DNA from: Xanthostigma xanthostigma
Lineage: Eukaryota; Arthropoda; Insecta; Raphidioptera; Raphidiidae
Assembly (NCBI GenBank): GCA_963575645.1
Contig: OY754468.1
Coordinates: forward strand, 49,735,665 to 49,799,664
Direction of reading: 5' to 3'
DNA: 64,000 bases
In this document: piece by piece, positions 1 to 9,783 of the stretch
Position numbering within the stretch: position 1 is the stretch's first letter
Layout of the letters: each line of letters starts with the position of its first letter
Notes under the pieces: model-generated
What the model saw: the letters and a program-made list of their open reading frames with translations, nothing else
What the model was told of the DNA's origin: nothing
Databases searched by the model: none
Position numbers and translations under genes: made by a program

Positions 1-536
1 AGCATTGGGAAAAAATACTTGGATCAGAGTTAGCCATGACTGCATTAATGGTTATTTCTATTGAATTATCGTGATAATCTTGAGGATGTCTATTTTATTT
101 TGATTTATTTTTATTTTACTTGGCTTTTTTAATAATAAAAAGCTCTTATAAATCATTATTTTATTTTTTTTGTACAAAAATAAAACAAAAAAACGACTCC
201 ATCTGTTTGGTAACATTTCATTCAAAAATTGTCTGACTGGTATGACGTATGCGCGTCGGTAAATCAGTGACCCAATGTCTTTAGGTTAACACAAATAGGC
301 GGAGATATTTGATCTCGCACCATATTTAAGTATTTTTGGGAATTTAATGTCCCATAAATAAAAAAAGTTCGATTATGTTGTAATCATTTGAATATTTTCT
401 TCGGTAGTATGCACATTCATTTTGCAAAAGAATATTATCTGTCAAATTGAAAAACAAGATTTCAAGGCTCTCTCTGATCCAGTCATTTTTTCCCAATGTT
501 AATTTCCCTATGTGCACCTTACGTGTTTACATACGG
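1..536. mobile_element. TA-flanked inverted-repeat element, copy 1 (left end outside window)
   Basis: Non-autonomous DNA transposon, seen three times in the window (also 45366-45815 and 59207-59788). The shared right end runs through TTTTTTCCCAATGTTAATTT and CACCTTACGTGTTTACATAC. In complete copies it is the inverse of a left end starting CAGTATGTAAACGCG. This copy begins inside the left inverted repeat (GCATTGGGAAAAAA at base 2), so its first ~50 bases lie before the window. The end is followed by TA. A TA target and no coding capacity suggest a mariner/Tc1-type MITE; the superfamily is inferred. Confidence 0.75.
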
Positions 537-544
537 TATATGTA

Positions 545-819
545 TACTGTAGTATGACTCATTCCATACCTATTTGAGTACTAACGGAAATAAAGTACTA
601 TTATTATTATTATTATTATATTTTTTACACTTTGGGTTACATTATTGGAGTTTTCATAGGGATCCCTAATTTAACTCGATTAACAATATAGCCTATGCTA
701 CTCAGTGATAATGTGGCATTCTTTTAGTGAAAGAATTTTTAAAATCGGTCCAGTAATTTTTGAGTTTATTCATTACAAACAAAAATACAATTCTTTTCTG
801 TTTATAATATTAGTATAGA
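545..819 (-). mobile_element. Retroelement/Helitron-type relic with (TTA)n microsatellite
   Basis: A (TTA)n run at 597-620 follows a segment ending GGAAATAAAGTA, which looks like the 3' tail of a retroelement. From about 640 to 819 the minus strand begins TCTATACTAATATTATAAAC and continues into a segment reading 'ACCGATTTTAAAAATTC'. This is the common start seen in the Helitron copies of this window. No CTAG end is recognised on the left, so the element is truncated or its end has decayed. Confidence 0.5.
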
Positions 820-939
820 TTGTCATTCATTGTTACTATTACTGTAATAGCGTGAGTAGGTACCAACTCGAATTTTGTGAATATCTGTTGTTGATTTGAA
901 ATTAATATTTTTTAAGCTTAATAATTTTTAAAGTGAAAC

Positions 940-1319
940 TTTTATTCTATCGCCCCGAATTTTTCTGGCCGTCTGTTGCATGTCGCATTACAGGCGGCCG
1001 CGGAGTAGGGGTAAAGTGAAAAGTGTTCGGAGTAGGCGCTCGCTAGAGCAGCCAAGGCCAATATGGCGGCGCCCATGGTTAGCATCAGCTGACCGTGTAG
1101 TATGTATAACACATAGTCAGTCTGTCATGCGGGCAAGTGCTGTACAGTGTTTACATGTTTTAATTCGTGTACTCATGTGAATATTGTTGTTTATAATTAA
1201 TCGTGATGGATAAGTGTCTACAATCTAACGCCTACAATCCAATAAAAATTTCACTTGCGTCGTGGTTTCTTAAAACCACACAACTGTTTTTTTATAGTAC
1301 CCTCCGACAAAATTATTAA
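940..1319 (+). promoter_or_regulatory. GC-rich island, candidate promoter / 5' leader
   Basis: This island is much richer in G, C and CpG than its surroundings and looks single-copy here. It contains CAATATGGCGGC at about 1059, which fits the YY1/Pleiohomeotic-type AANATGGCGGC motif seen near some transcription starts. GTCAGTC at 1118 resembles an insect initiator. An ATG at 1206 opens a 37-codon ORF ending at 1319, but nothing about it is recognised. It could be the first exon of a host gene whose body lies elsewhere, or an island inside an old transposon. Only the motifs are seen; the function is inferred. Confidence 0.3.
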
Positions 1320-2149
1320 TGTGGAGATACAGTCTCTCCTCCTTCTTATTTTATAACGAATACTCTACTATAAATCGGATGAATAATTAACCTGAAACAA
1401 AACAACCAATCTGGAAAATAGACATCCAAAATTTGTGTGCTATGTTTAATAACAATTGTATTGTGATATCCAATCCAAAGAAAATTCAATAAAGAAAACT
1501 AGTAGACAAAAACAACATATTATGTGCTGCAGAACCAGCTAACACAGTTCATTGCAGCTTTTGGTCTCTTTATTACGGTTTGAGTCTAGACGTCAGAGAA
1601 CCGGAATGTTTTTGTTGAATATTTGTTAAATGGATTTTATTTATGTACGTTCGACTTCTTTAGTCTCTCAAAAATATATATATATATACCTTGTTGAATG
1701 TGTTTTTTGTCCTGCAGATATTTTTTTGCTCCATAATATTGTGATTTACACTATAAGCAGACTCATTGCAATAAGGTTAGTCATACTATATCTAATAGAG
1801 ATATTATAAATTGTACATTTTAGATGCTTGACAAGTAATAATTATTTATTACTGAGAAAATTGAAGTACAATATTGTTAAATATATTATCACAAAATCGA
1901 CGATCATATTTTCTGATTTATGCTAATCGTTATAGCGACGGAACACGCTGAATATTTAATTTTTGTGTTGGAGTTTTCAAGATTACTTTATTTATTTAAA
2001 TACTAACAGTTACAATGAGTAACCTATTACAGGTATTTTTTTTAAGTGAGTACAACAAATAAAAATACAAAAATATAAAAATTTCAAGTAGTTAATCATA
2101 AAAAATATAGTTATGAGATTAATATTTTCAATAATTTTAGATTTAAACT
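1320..2149. other. AT-rich stretch without recognised gene
   Basis: Non-coding, AT-rich sequence. The only structure seen is a (TA)n run near 1673-1688. Confidence 0.6.
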
Positions 2150-2560
2150 CTCCAAGTTTATTTTATAAATAAAATTATCGACCAATTTTTCAGACAATAT
2201 ATTAACAAAAAATATCAATAATACATTAACGTTTCGAGCCGGATTTGGACCTTCTTCAGAACGGATCTAAAAATATAAAAAAATAATTAATAATTAGTTT
2301 CTATTTATTTTTAATGTATTTCGTGAAAGATTTTTTTAATATAGAAATATTGAAAAAATAATAACAAACAATGTTTTTCTCTCTAAGTTTAATTTCGTGA
2401 ATATTAATATTTTGTAATTTTATCGGACAAAGTAATGAATTGAATGCATTTCATGTGGAGAATTAAAGTATTATAAAATTGACAAATTATCTTAGATGCA
2501 GTAAATATTTCAAAACAAATTGCAATCGTTTCACCATTTCAATGAAGTGGAACAAGTTTA
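2150..2560 (-). mobile_element. Penelope-like element terminal repeat, copy 1
   Basis: This segment shares AATAAAATTATCGACCAATT and TTTTCAGACAATATATTAAC with the copies at 11505, 22866 and 60466. On the minus strand, 2259-2229 reads CTGAAGAAGGTCCAAATCC followed by GGCTCGAAACGT, the hammerhead-like motif discussed under findings. The link to Penelope-like elements comes from the 11505 copy, where the same repeat directly follows an endonuclease fragment. The outer left boundary has decayed. Confidence 0.6.
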
Positions 2561-2937
2561 ATACACCATTGCGGCATGTTGTAAGGTTAACACAAACAAT
2601 TTATATAATAGCTCTATAAATCAGAGACCTAAATGTATTGAATCAGTGAGCTGTTTGTTAGCAGAGCTTGGAGCTACATCAGAGCTACAAAGTACAGTGA
2701 GACTGCGGTATCGGAGACGAACGTAAATCCAACAAAACAAGACAACAATTGGCCATATTTTTATTTTGGTTTTATTGTGCGCGAAAAATCTCAATTCTAT
2801 AGTTTTTGGCGTTTTTACGAACAATGAGAAGAGCATTTTTCAAGTAAAACATTTTTAGGCGCGGTTGGTAGGAGTAAGTTCGAGCGGATATAAAAAAAGG
2901 GTGACGGAAGTAGCAAAATTCACTTAATTTAAATTAA
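2561..2937. other. Unassigned stretch
   Basis: Somewhat less AT-rich around 2640-2720. No convincing coding potential and no repeat partner found elsewhere in the window. Confidence 0.5.
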
Positions 2938-3520
2938 AAAAATTGGTTGTCTGTAAAGTCGGTTTACGGACGATAGTTTTACGTGATAACGTATTCCGTA
3001 ATACATAACCTAAATTCTACATATAATAATTATAATAATTCAAATCTATGATATTGCATCTTTCACTTCAAATTTAGGTTAATTTTATTTATTAAAATGA
3101 CTCACCACCTATAATAATAGATAATTGTTTTTTTTAACTTTCTTTCTTTCGTATTTATTTTAAGTCTCAAAGATTAATTGTCATAATATTTTGAAAACAA
3201 TTGTTTCACTGTTTATATAAAATTCCAAAACCTACTTACAATATTTAAGTATTTTCATACGTCAAAAAATTGATTTTTATAATGATAAAATTTGTATGAA
3301 TACGATTTTTTCGAGAGATGAGACCTAGCTAAAACGATTTTTTGCCCCCCAAAATCCCTTTTCAGTAAATTTCATCCAAATCGTTAGGGCCGTTTTCGAG
3401 AAAAGCACGCACAGGGTCAGGCGGAACGTTAGGAACGTTACACTTTTTCGTGCATGCAGCCGGTGTTTCATCAATTTATAAGATTGGTGATTCATCAATT
3501 TATAAGACGTTATCACGTCA
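2938..3520 (+). repeat. Dispersed repeat 'GTCTGTAAAGTCGG', copy 1
   Basis: Starts near AATTGGTTGTCTGTAAAG, continues TTTACGGACGATAGTTTTAC, and ends CATCAATTTATAAGACGTTA then TCACGTCA. A second copy lies in opposite orientation at 29932-30475, so both ends are defined by comparison. Both contain a direct repeat of TTTCATCAATTTATAAGA near one end and an ACGTGATAACG motif in opposite orientations near both ends. No coding sequence is seen. I believe this family is common in Lepidoptera, but its class is not established here. Confidence 0.65.
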
Positions 3521-4227
3521 ATAAAAGTAGGTACAATACAATAGATACGTACATAAATATTGAATTTTTCATTACAACACTAGTTGTGTAATGGGTCACT
3601 TTACATGCCTGCATGCAAAGCGGCTGTTTTTTATGGGCTAGTGCAAAAAGTTTTCTTTACTCTATCGTTTCATCAAATGAAATATAATTATTTCACAGAA
3701 CTTCCAAAGTTATGTTGTATGTATTTAATGCTTATTAAGTTCACCTTGAAATTATGTCCTTGCGCAGGCATGCTATTGGCTCTTTAATTACACGTTTATG
3801 AGAAAACTTTCACTGAGTTTCGCTACCGATTCACATATTTCAGCTTTTATTTGATGTACGCGTCTGTAAAACTTTGGCGTCTTCGCGTGGAAAATCGTAT
3901 ATACGATAAAACCTGCAGCCGGAAGAAAATATGCATATAAATCAAGTAAATTTAATAAAACGACTTTATCTGTATTTCTTTTGTTTTGTGTTACTTAACT
4001 GAAAATCTGCAAATAATGTAATTCGTGAATAGATTTTCTTAATTGATGCATAAACTTATAAATGGGGTTGTACTTTCTAGACCGAACATAATACGCAGAA
4101 TAAAATAAAACAAGTTTATTTCAGGAAAAGATTCAAAAGAGCATAAAAAATTCAAGAAATGCGAATACAAAAATGAATAAAGGATGAATTTATTTCGATA
4201 TTGATTTAATTTCTACGTGTAGTCATA
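3521..4227. other. AT-rich stretch without recognised gene
   Basis: Short open frames only, without recognisable motifs; no repeat partner noticed. Confidence 0.55.
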
Positions 4228-4903
4228 TCTATACTAATATATAAAGCTGAAAAGTTTGTTTGTTTGTTTGGTTGAACGCGCTAATCTCAGAAACTACTTG
4301 TTCGAATTGAAATTTTTTTTGTCGGATAGCCCATTTATCGAGGAAGGCTATATAATATTACGCTACGACCAATTGGAACGGAATATCAATGAAAAATGTT
4401 GCAAAATGTATCTCAAAATTAGTCCGTCCGACAAATATTATCAGGTGAAATGCCTTTACTAAATATTGCAATATTAGCGCGCCATTTTACATGCCCAGAT
4501 AGCTCAGTCGATAAAGCGTAAGACTCATAATGCCAGGGCCTAGGGTTCAAGCCCCACGTCGGTGAATATATTTTTATTTTATTTCTTATTTTCTACATTG
4601 CTTTCTTTTAAGGCTTCCATTTCAATTTTTTAAAATTTTATTACGACTAATTAAAATTAGGTAAATAAATCTAATTAATAGCTCATTTGAAAACTGTTAC
4701 AACTATGGACACCTATATAAAAATAATTTTCCTACAGTGTTTTCAATTAAATATTCCTTATATTAAAAGAAATTTATTACTTAAAAAAAGTATAAATACT
4801 GCTTTTTAACGACAAAAACTTTTGAACGGTACCGTCGATCATTATGAAGTTTGGATACAACATTCATCTCGGTAAACTAAGATGAATGTGCGTACTCAAT
4901 TCT
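4228..4903 (+). mobile_element. Helitron carrying a tRNA-Lys-like segment, copy 1 (3' truncated)
   Basis: Begins A|TCTATACTAATATATAAAGC, the 5' TC start shared with copies at 46311 (+), 31438 (-) and 58706 (+). It continues with TTTGTTTGTTTGGTTGAACG and CGCTACGACCAATTGGAACG, then a tRNA-Lys-like stretch. Similarity to the other copies stops near 4903, just before the hairpin and CTAG that end them, so the 3' end is lost. Helitrons transpose by rolling circle and insert between A and T. There is no Rep/helicase, so this is non-autonomous. The 68-codon open frame at 4256 belongs to the repeat and is not a gene. Confidence 0.75.
4493..4564 (+). pseudogene. tRNA-Lys-like pseudogene inside Helitron
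   Basis: Reads GCCCAGATAGCTCAGTC at the 5' end, with an A-box-like TAGCTCAGTCG. The B box is GGTTCAAGCCC. The body resembles eukaryotic tRNA-Lys(CTT), but the anticodon region is CTCATAA, the D arm is changed and the acceptor ends do not pair well. Two related copies lie at 31084-31156 (-) and 46576-46648 (+), each in the same Helitron family. It is a passenger or pol III promoter relic, not a functional tRNA. Confidence 0.7.
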
Positions 4904-6278
4904 CGGTGCGGATGATGGCATGCGGCACAAGTGTCATATTTACAGTAACTAATTAACAATCACTAACAGTAACTAATTAACAATCGAATACACGTAAAAA
5001 ATAACGTAATGTCAATTTGGAAGTTTGAAATATTTAAATATACCTTTCTTTCATGGCTTACTATATTATTACTTATTAATATGACACATCGTATCACGGG
5101 ACGTCGTTATGATTTACCAAAAACAGATCGGTTTTGTTTGCGACCTTACGTTCAAAAAATTTAATACCTCCGTTGAATTTGAAGATTTAGAAATATTTTT
5201 TTCGGCATTTTTAAGTTATTATCATAATGTGACATTATCATTATTAATATTTTAGTTAAGTGGAAACTTCTTAATAAACATTGTAAAGAATTTTAACTTG
5301 CTAGTTAAAATGGTAGTTGTTTGAAAACAAAATTTTTTGTTATAATTTTTTCAATCGACTTCTATAGTGTTTTTTTCCGACAAGACATTGTCTTTATTCT
5401 CGGCTTGCTTTCCATTTTTGTTCACTGCTCGTTCCTCCTTTGCGAAATGGTATAAAGCATTTTTGAAAATTAATTAAAGATTTTGCCCTCTACAGATATC
5501 AACAATAGCGTTGATATTTGTTCAGGAAGAAGTAACTTCCCGGTTTCATAAACACGTCGTGAAACCAACGGGGAACGTTACATCGGGAAGAAATACTTTC
5601 AGAAAAAACATTTCAAATCAGTTTAGTAGTTCCTGACATTAAACGCGACAAATATACAATCGTGTTACTTTATGTCATTCCCTTGATTGAGACCCTTAGA
5701 CTTAATGGAGTAAGTTGAATATTTTGAAGACTCTTGAAGCCTGGCCTTAATGGAATATGTAATTTAATTTTAATATTTTTGTGCAAACAGCCATATTATA
5801 CGAGGTGGTAATTTTTATCGTACTAAATTAATTACCGCGAGCTTTTAAAGAAACAAGAATTATTCTAATGAATAATTAATGTACTGGAAAAATGATTTCG
5901 TTTCCGATTAGAGTGTCGTTGAACTTGCCAGTGGCGTCCGCTATAAAATATTAATTAAGCGTGACCAAAAAAAGTGTTGTTTGTGCATAAAGAATGTTTC
6001 GAAAACAACACGCCATTTCAAAGACAAAAAAATTCAATTCCGAGTTTTTGACGGATTTATACGTTTAAAAATTCTCTGAAGGCAAAAAAGTGTTTTTTGC
6101 AGACCTCCTTTATAAAATAGCTGCTTTTCTTACGTATGTGGGGACCGAGCTTCGTGATTTTCACGCCAACTGGTGGTAAAAATGTTCATTTTATGGAAGC
6201 ATTTATTCAAAATATAATGATATATTATTATGAGCAGGCTTTGGATAAAAAAATTGCATTTATTTATTATTATGTCAA
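4904..6278. other. AT-rich stretch without recognised gene
   Basis: No ORF of note. A short direct repeat (ACAGTAACTAATTAACAATC twice near 4944-4984) is the only structure seen. Confidence 0.55.
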
Positions 6279-6971
6279 CTAGCGGCCCTGTACGTGCTTC
6301 GCTACGTATAAAGTGAAATAATAAAACAATTTAATTGGAACATCTATCTATCTATCTATCTATTTTATTAATTGCTAGCTATTTTAAAATATACATGGGC
6401 GTATATGCGTAAAGTATTCGTGGATAACTGGTCTTTAAAACACTTACTCTATTTCGAGGGTTCACTCCGGCTGCGCCGTCGTGCTCGAAAAAAAAAGCAT
6501 TTGTTTTAAACGATATTCAGTTTTTTTACATCCTCGATCTAGATATATGGTTGTTAAGTTCGTTGCGCCATCTATTGAATATTCACTCAATCCAGTCAAC
6601 AGGTATCGCCATCTTATATGGTTGTTAAGTTCGTTGCGCCATCTATTGAATATTCACTCAATCCAGTCAACAGGTATCGCCATCTTATATGGTTGTTAAG
6701 TTCGTTGCGCCATCTATTGAATATTCACTCAATCCAGTCAACAGGTATCGCCATCTTATATGGTTGTATTATGACTGTCAAGGAATAGACAAATAATTTG
6801 CAATAAAATAATATTGCGACTATAAATTGAAATGTAAGCTATCCTATCTTTCAAGTTGGGTTGAATTGCACACGGTGTGCAAATCAAATTTAAAATCGGT
6901 TCAGTAGTTTAGGAGTTCATCGAGGACAAACGCGGACAAACAACGTGACACGTAATTTTTATATATAAAGA
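6279..6971 (-). mobile_element. Helitron, minus strand, with internal 71-bp tandem repeat
   Basis: Read on the minus strand, it starts TCTTTATATATAAAAATTAC at 6971 and ends in a CGTAGCGAAGCACGTACAGG hairpin region followed by GCCGCTAG at 6279. The hairpin arms are CGTAGCG and the partly matching CGTACAGG, fairly decayed. It is flanked by A and T as expected for Helitron insertion. There is no coding capacity. The interior includes a CTAT microsatellite (about 6344-6364) and the 71-bp tandem repeat at 6547. Confidence 0.7.
6547..6767. repeat. 71-bp tandem repeat, three full units
   Basis: Units start with ATGGTTGTTAAGTTCGTTGC at 6547, 6618 and 6689, and a partial unit starts at 6760. The copies are essentially identical, implying recent expansion. 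The unit contains GCGCCATCTATTGAATATTC. The array lies inside a Helitron, a class whose internal minisatellites often vary in copy number. A 72-codon frame across it is a by-product of the repetition. Confidence 0.9.
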
Positions 6972-7881
6972 TTAGTGACTGTTTGTTTTTCAGTTATCGA
7001 AAATATAAGTCAATTACAAAGTAATATACTATTATTAAACAAAATATTATATTATAAAAAAGAAATTATTTATACATAGCGTAATTTTTACATTATACAC
7101 TTTAGACACTGTTGTTGGTGGTACAACTTTGCGGTTATGACAACTTGCCTATTTAAATAACCTTCGACAACATCATATACATGACCAGAATTATATAATT
7201 TTTCGTCTTTTGAGCTATTCTGTCCATGTATACGAGTATTAATTACGGGTTGAAATGCGTACTTCTTATTTTTTCCATTTTTTCAAATAATTTTCATTCT
7301 TTACCATTATAAAATGATGCCATCGTCCGTTTGCTTGCCTGTATTTACGCAATTCCGTGACATTTCTTGGAGGTATTTTACTAGAAATGGAGGTGAGTCA
7401 AATATTTCGTGAGTGTTGAAATACCGAAGCAAGTACATAATGAGCGACTATGGCTGTATTATAATGGTTGGTCGAAGTTTTAGTGTAGAGTGTAGACAAA
7501 ATCGCGTTTAACTGACAGACGAGGTCTGAAATTTGAACATCGCTGATTGATGACATCCTTTTACTCGACACGGTGTATATATATATCTGCATAACGTATT
7601 GTCAGTCCAACAAATCAATAATTTTAATTTACCAAACATCGGTTTATTTCTGTACGGTGTTATTAGTAGTATTTCTGTTTGAATAATCAACATCAATCTT
7701 CACTATCTACGAGTGTAGTCATTATTATCGTATATATTTTTCCACACTGTCTAGTTTTGTTATTTTTAACAATTCATTTAAGTAGAAATGTTCCGGGCGT
7801 TTTTTGTTACAGTAAATTATATTTTTAATTTTTGGAATTATTTGCAGTTTTATTTTGATAATAGATACATTCAGCGCCATC
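6972..7881. other. AT-rich stretch without recognised gene
   Basis: Contains a (TA)n run near 7576-7586. Two overlapping short minus-strand frames (7398-7696) show no recognisable motif. Confidence 0.5.
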
Positions 7882-7884
7882 TAA

Positions 7885-8404
7885 AGGTGGCCCTTCACAT
7901 GGCTATTTGTGTTCGCTATTGGGTGTTTGTTGTATTTGGCAAAATATATGACGTTCAAGACAAACATGCAAATAGAGGCAAATATGACCATCCACACATG
8001 CAGTCAAATAGCAAACACACAAACATTTGGCAGCAGAACGGAAGGTTCAAAATTCCAGGAATTTTAGCACTGTTTCATTGTCCCAATTCATTTTCAATAG
8101 TAATTGTTCCAGTTCTCGCTCACAGCACAGGCACAAAAATACTGCACGTCTGTACAGGTTCACGGCGCGTGCGCTTCTGAATATGGCCATTGTGTGGACG
8201 GTTTATTTGCGTATTTGCCTATTTGACTCCTTTGATGTGCCTCGAAAAACCGACAAGCGCACCGTAACGTGTATTTGGTATTGGCCTTATTTGTCAAATA
8301 GGTAAATAAGGCCAACACTTTGTCAAATAGACTGTTCACACTTGGTAATTGTTTGCCAAATATGCCATATACACAAATGCAAATAGCCATGTGAAGTTCC
8401 GGCA
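7885..8404. mobile_element. Harbinger-like MITE, copy 1
   Basis: The near-identical partner is 38600-39108. The left end is AGGTGGCCCTTCACATGGC and the right end is AATAGCCATGTGAAGTTCCG then GCA, forming imperfect inverted repeats. TAA precedes (7882-7884) and follows (8405-8407) this copy, while the partner is flanked by TTA. A 3-bp TWA duplication is the signature of PIF/Harbinger elements. An internal CAAATA / TATTTG motif recurs many times near both ends. Several ORFs of up to 130 codons cross the element on both strands; they are not proteins. Confidence 0.8.
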
Positions 8405-8407
8405 TAA

Positions 8408-9158
8408 GAGATTTCTACTTTGCTAAAAATCGATTGTTTCTTCAAATGATAATAAATGTCTAAAAAAATAAGAAATAACATTTTTATTACTTTTTCAAAA
8501 TTATACTTAGAGAAAATGACGCTTATTTTAATAAACAAAAGAAAATGATTCTATGGATCGAAGCGATCATCTGATATTTGGATTTGCTTCAGATTTCATT
8601 TATTCAAAACAAAGATCCAAAAAACTAATTAAAGAAATAAAGTAAATCAAAATAAATGAAACCTGCTATGCGTGTCTATATTTTAGTTTGTGAGCATCCA
8701 ATTATGTATTTTTTATTTACACCTAGAGTAACCTCTGGAAGTTTGCTCACGAAATTAAAAAAAAAATACTCGTTATTTGTGAAACAATAGTGTGTTTCTG
8801 CGAACAGTCGGTATATGTAAATGACACAGCTCACTTGCGAGTTTGCGCATCCCTAAGTTCGGCAGGCGGCGATAATGTAAGGAAAATGATATCTCTTTCT
8901 TCCTGCGGCGGTATCTTATGGCGCGATAGCGTGAGCTAACATTCTTCGCAACCTTAACTATTTTGACTGCTATATTTTATCAAACTCTTTAAAATTTTCA
9001 CTGACATAAAAAATCACTATAGATCAGAATATTCAGTATTTTTACCGCAGCTCAAAAAATATCCAAATAAAGATACCTAGTCCAATTTTTAAAATACTTC
9101 CGATACATTTTTATAGTAAATTGTCTAATTTATCAGCTGGCCGTTTTAGTCGATATAT
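8408..9158. other. Unassigned stretch
   Basis: No gene. A slightly GC-richer patch at 8840-8950 has no recognisable element. Confidence 0.5.
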
Positions 9159-9783
9159 GTTATGGTCTATACCCGAATTCGGTCACAAAATAAATGCGCA
9201 AAACTAGTTTTGACAAACGAATATTTCCCAAACCCGAAATCTTACCTTTCCACATCAATGATACTTATTATATCAAAGCGATTTATTCTTCTGTATTGTT
9301 TAGCAGACAGAGGTTTTAATTCAGCTTTCAACAAATTTGCTTTCTTAACCTCACTTAGTGTAGTAAGGTAATTATGTTTTGTCATAAAATTATGTTTCAG
9401 AAGCCTCCAATAGGCAAACTAGTTGAGATTCGAATTCACCTTGCATTTTTACTTAACTATTACACTGAATATCCCACAATTATATTATTTATAACATTCA
9501 GGAGAACAATTCAATAGATAGGTACATAAACAAGAACATAAACCCTACTTTTGCTCGGGTTCGGACGTTGATTGAATGAAACAAGCAAAACTAGTACTGT
9601 CCGTTCAAAAATAAACAGAACTAGTTTTGATCAAATAAAAATGCGCAAAACTAGTTTTGTTCATTTTATAACAGTCAATACCCGTTCAAACGTAAGATTT
9701 CGGGTTTGGGCAATATTCGTTGGTCAAAACTAGTTTTGCGCATTTATTTCGATCATTGACCTAGTTCGGGTATAGACCGTAAC
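9159..9783. mobile_element. Inverted-repeat element with CAAAACTAGTTTTG boxes, copy 1
   Basis: Long terminal inverted repeats (~90 bp): left GTTATGGTCTATACCCGAAT, right mirrored to ...TATAGACCGTAAC at 9783. Both arms contain CCCAAACCCGAAATCTTAC. The 14-bp palindrome CAAAACTAGTTTTG or close variants occurs repeatedly (about 9200, 9590, 9620, 9645, 9725). The second copy is at 40877-41640. There is no transposase. Subterminal palindromes of this sort are candidate transposase binding sites. The superfamily is not clear because the target duplication is ambiguous. Confidence 0.75.

Noticed and set aside
4256-4462. Conserved-looking peptide (NEKCCKMYLKISPSDKYYQV) also found at 31187-31471
   Set aside because: It is the translation of the shared Helitron DNA. 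Copies at 46311 and 58706 break the frame and substitutions do not favour synonymous sites by eye.
4493-4564. Functional tRNA genes (also 31084, 34408, 46576)
   Set aside because: Acceptor and anticodon stems do not pair, loops are altered, and three of the four are inside Helitrons.
7788-8405. Overlapping ORFs of 81-130 codons on both strands, mirrored at 38619-39086
   Set aside because: They lie inside a Harbinger-like MITE present twice; frames on both strands are open by composition and no transposase motif is visible.
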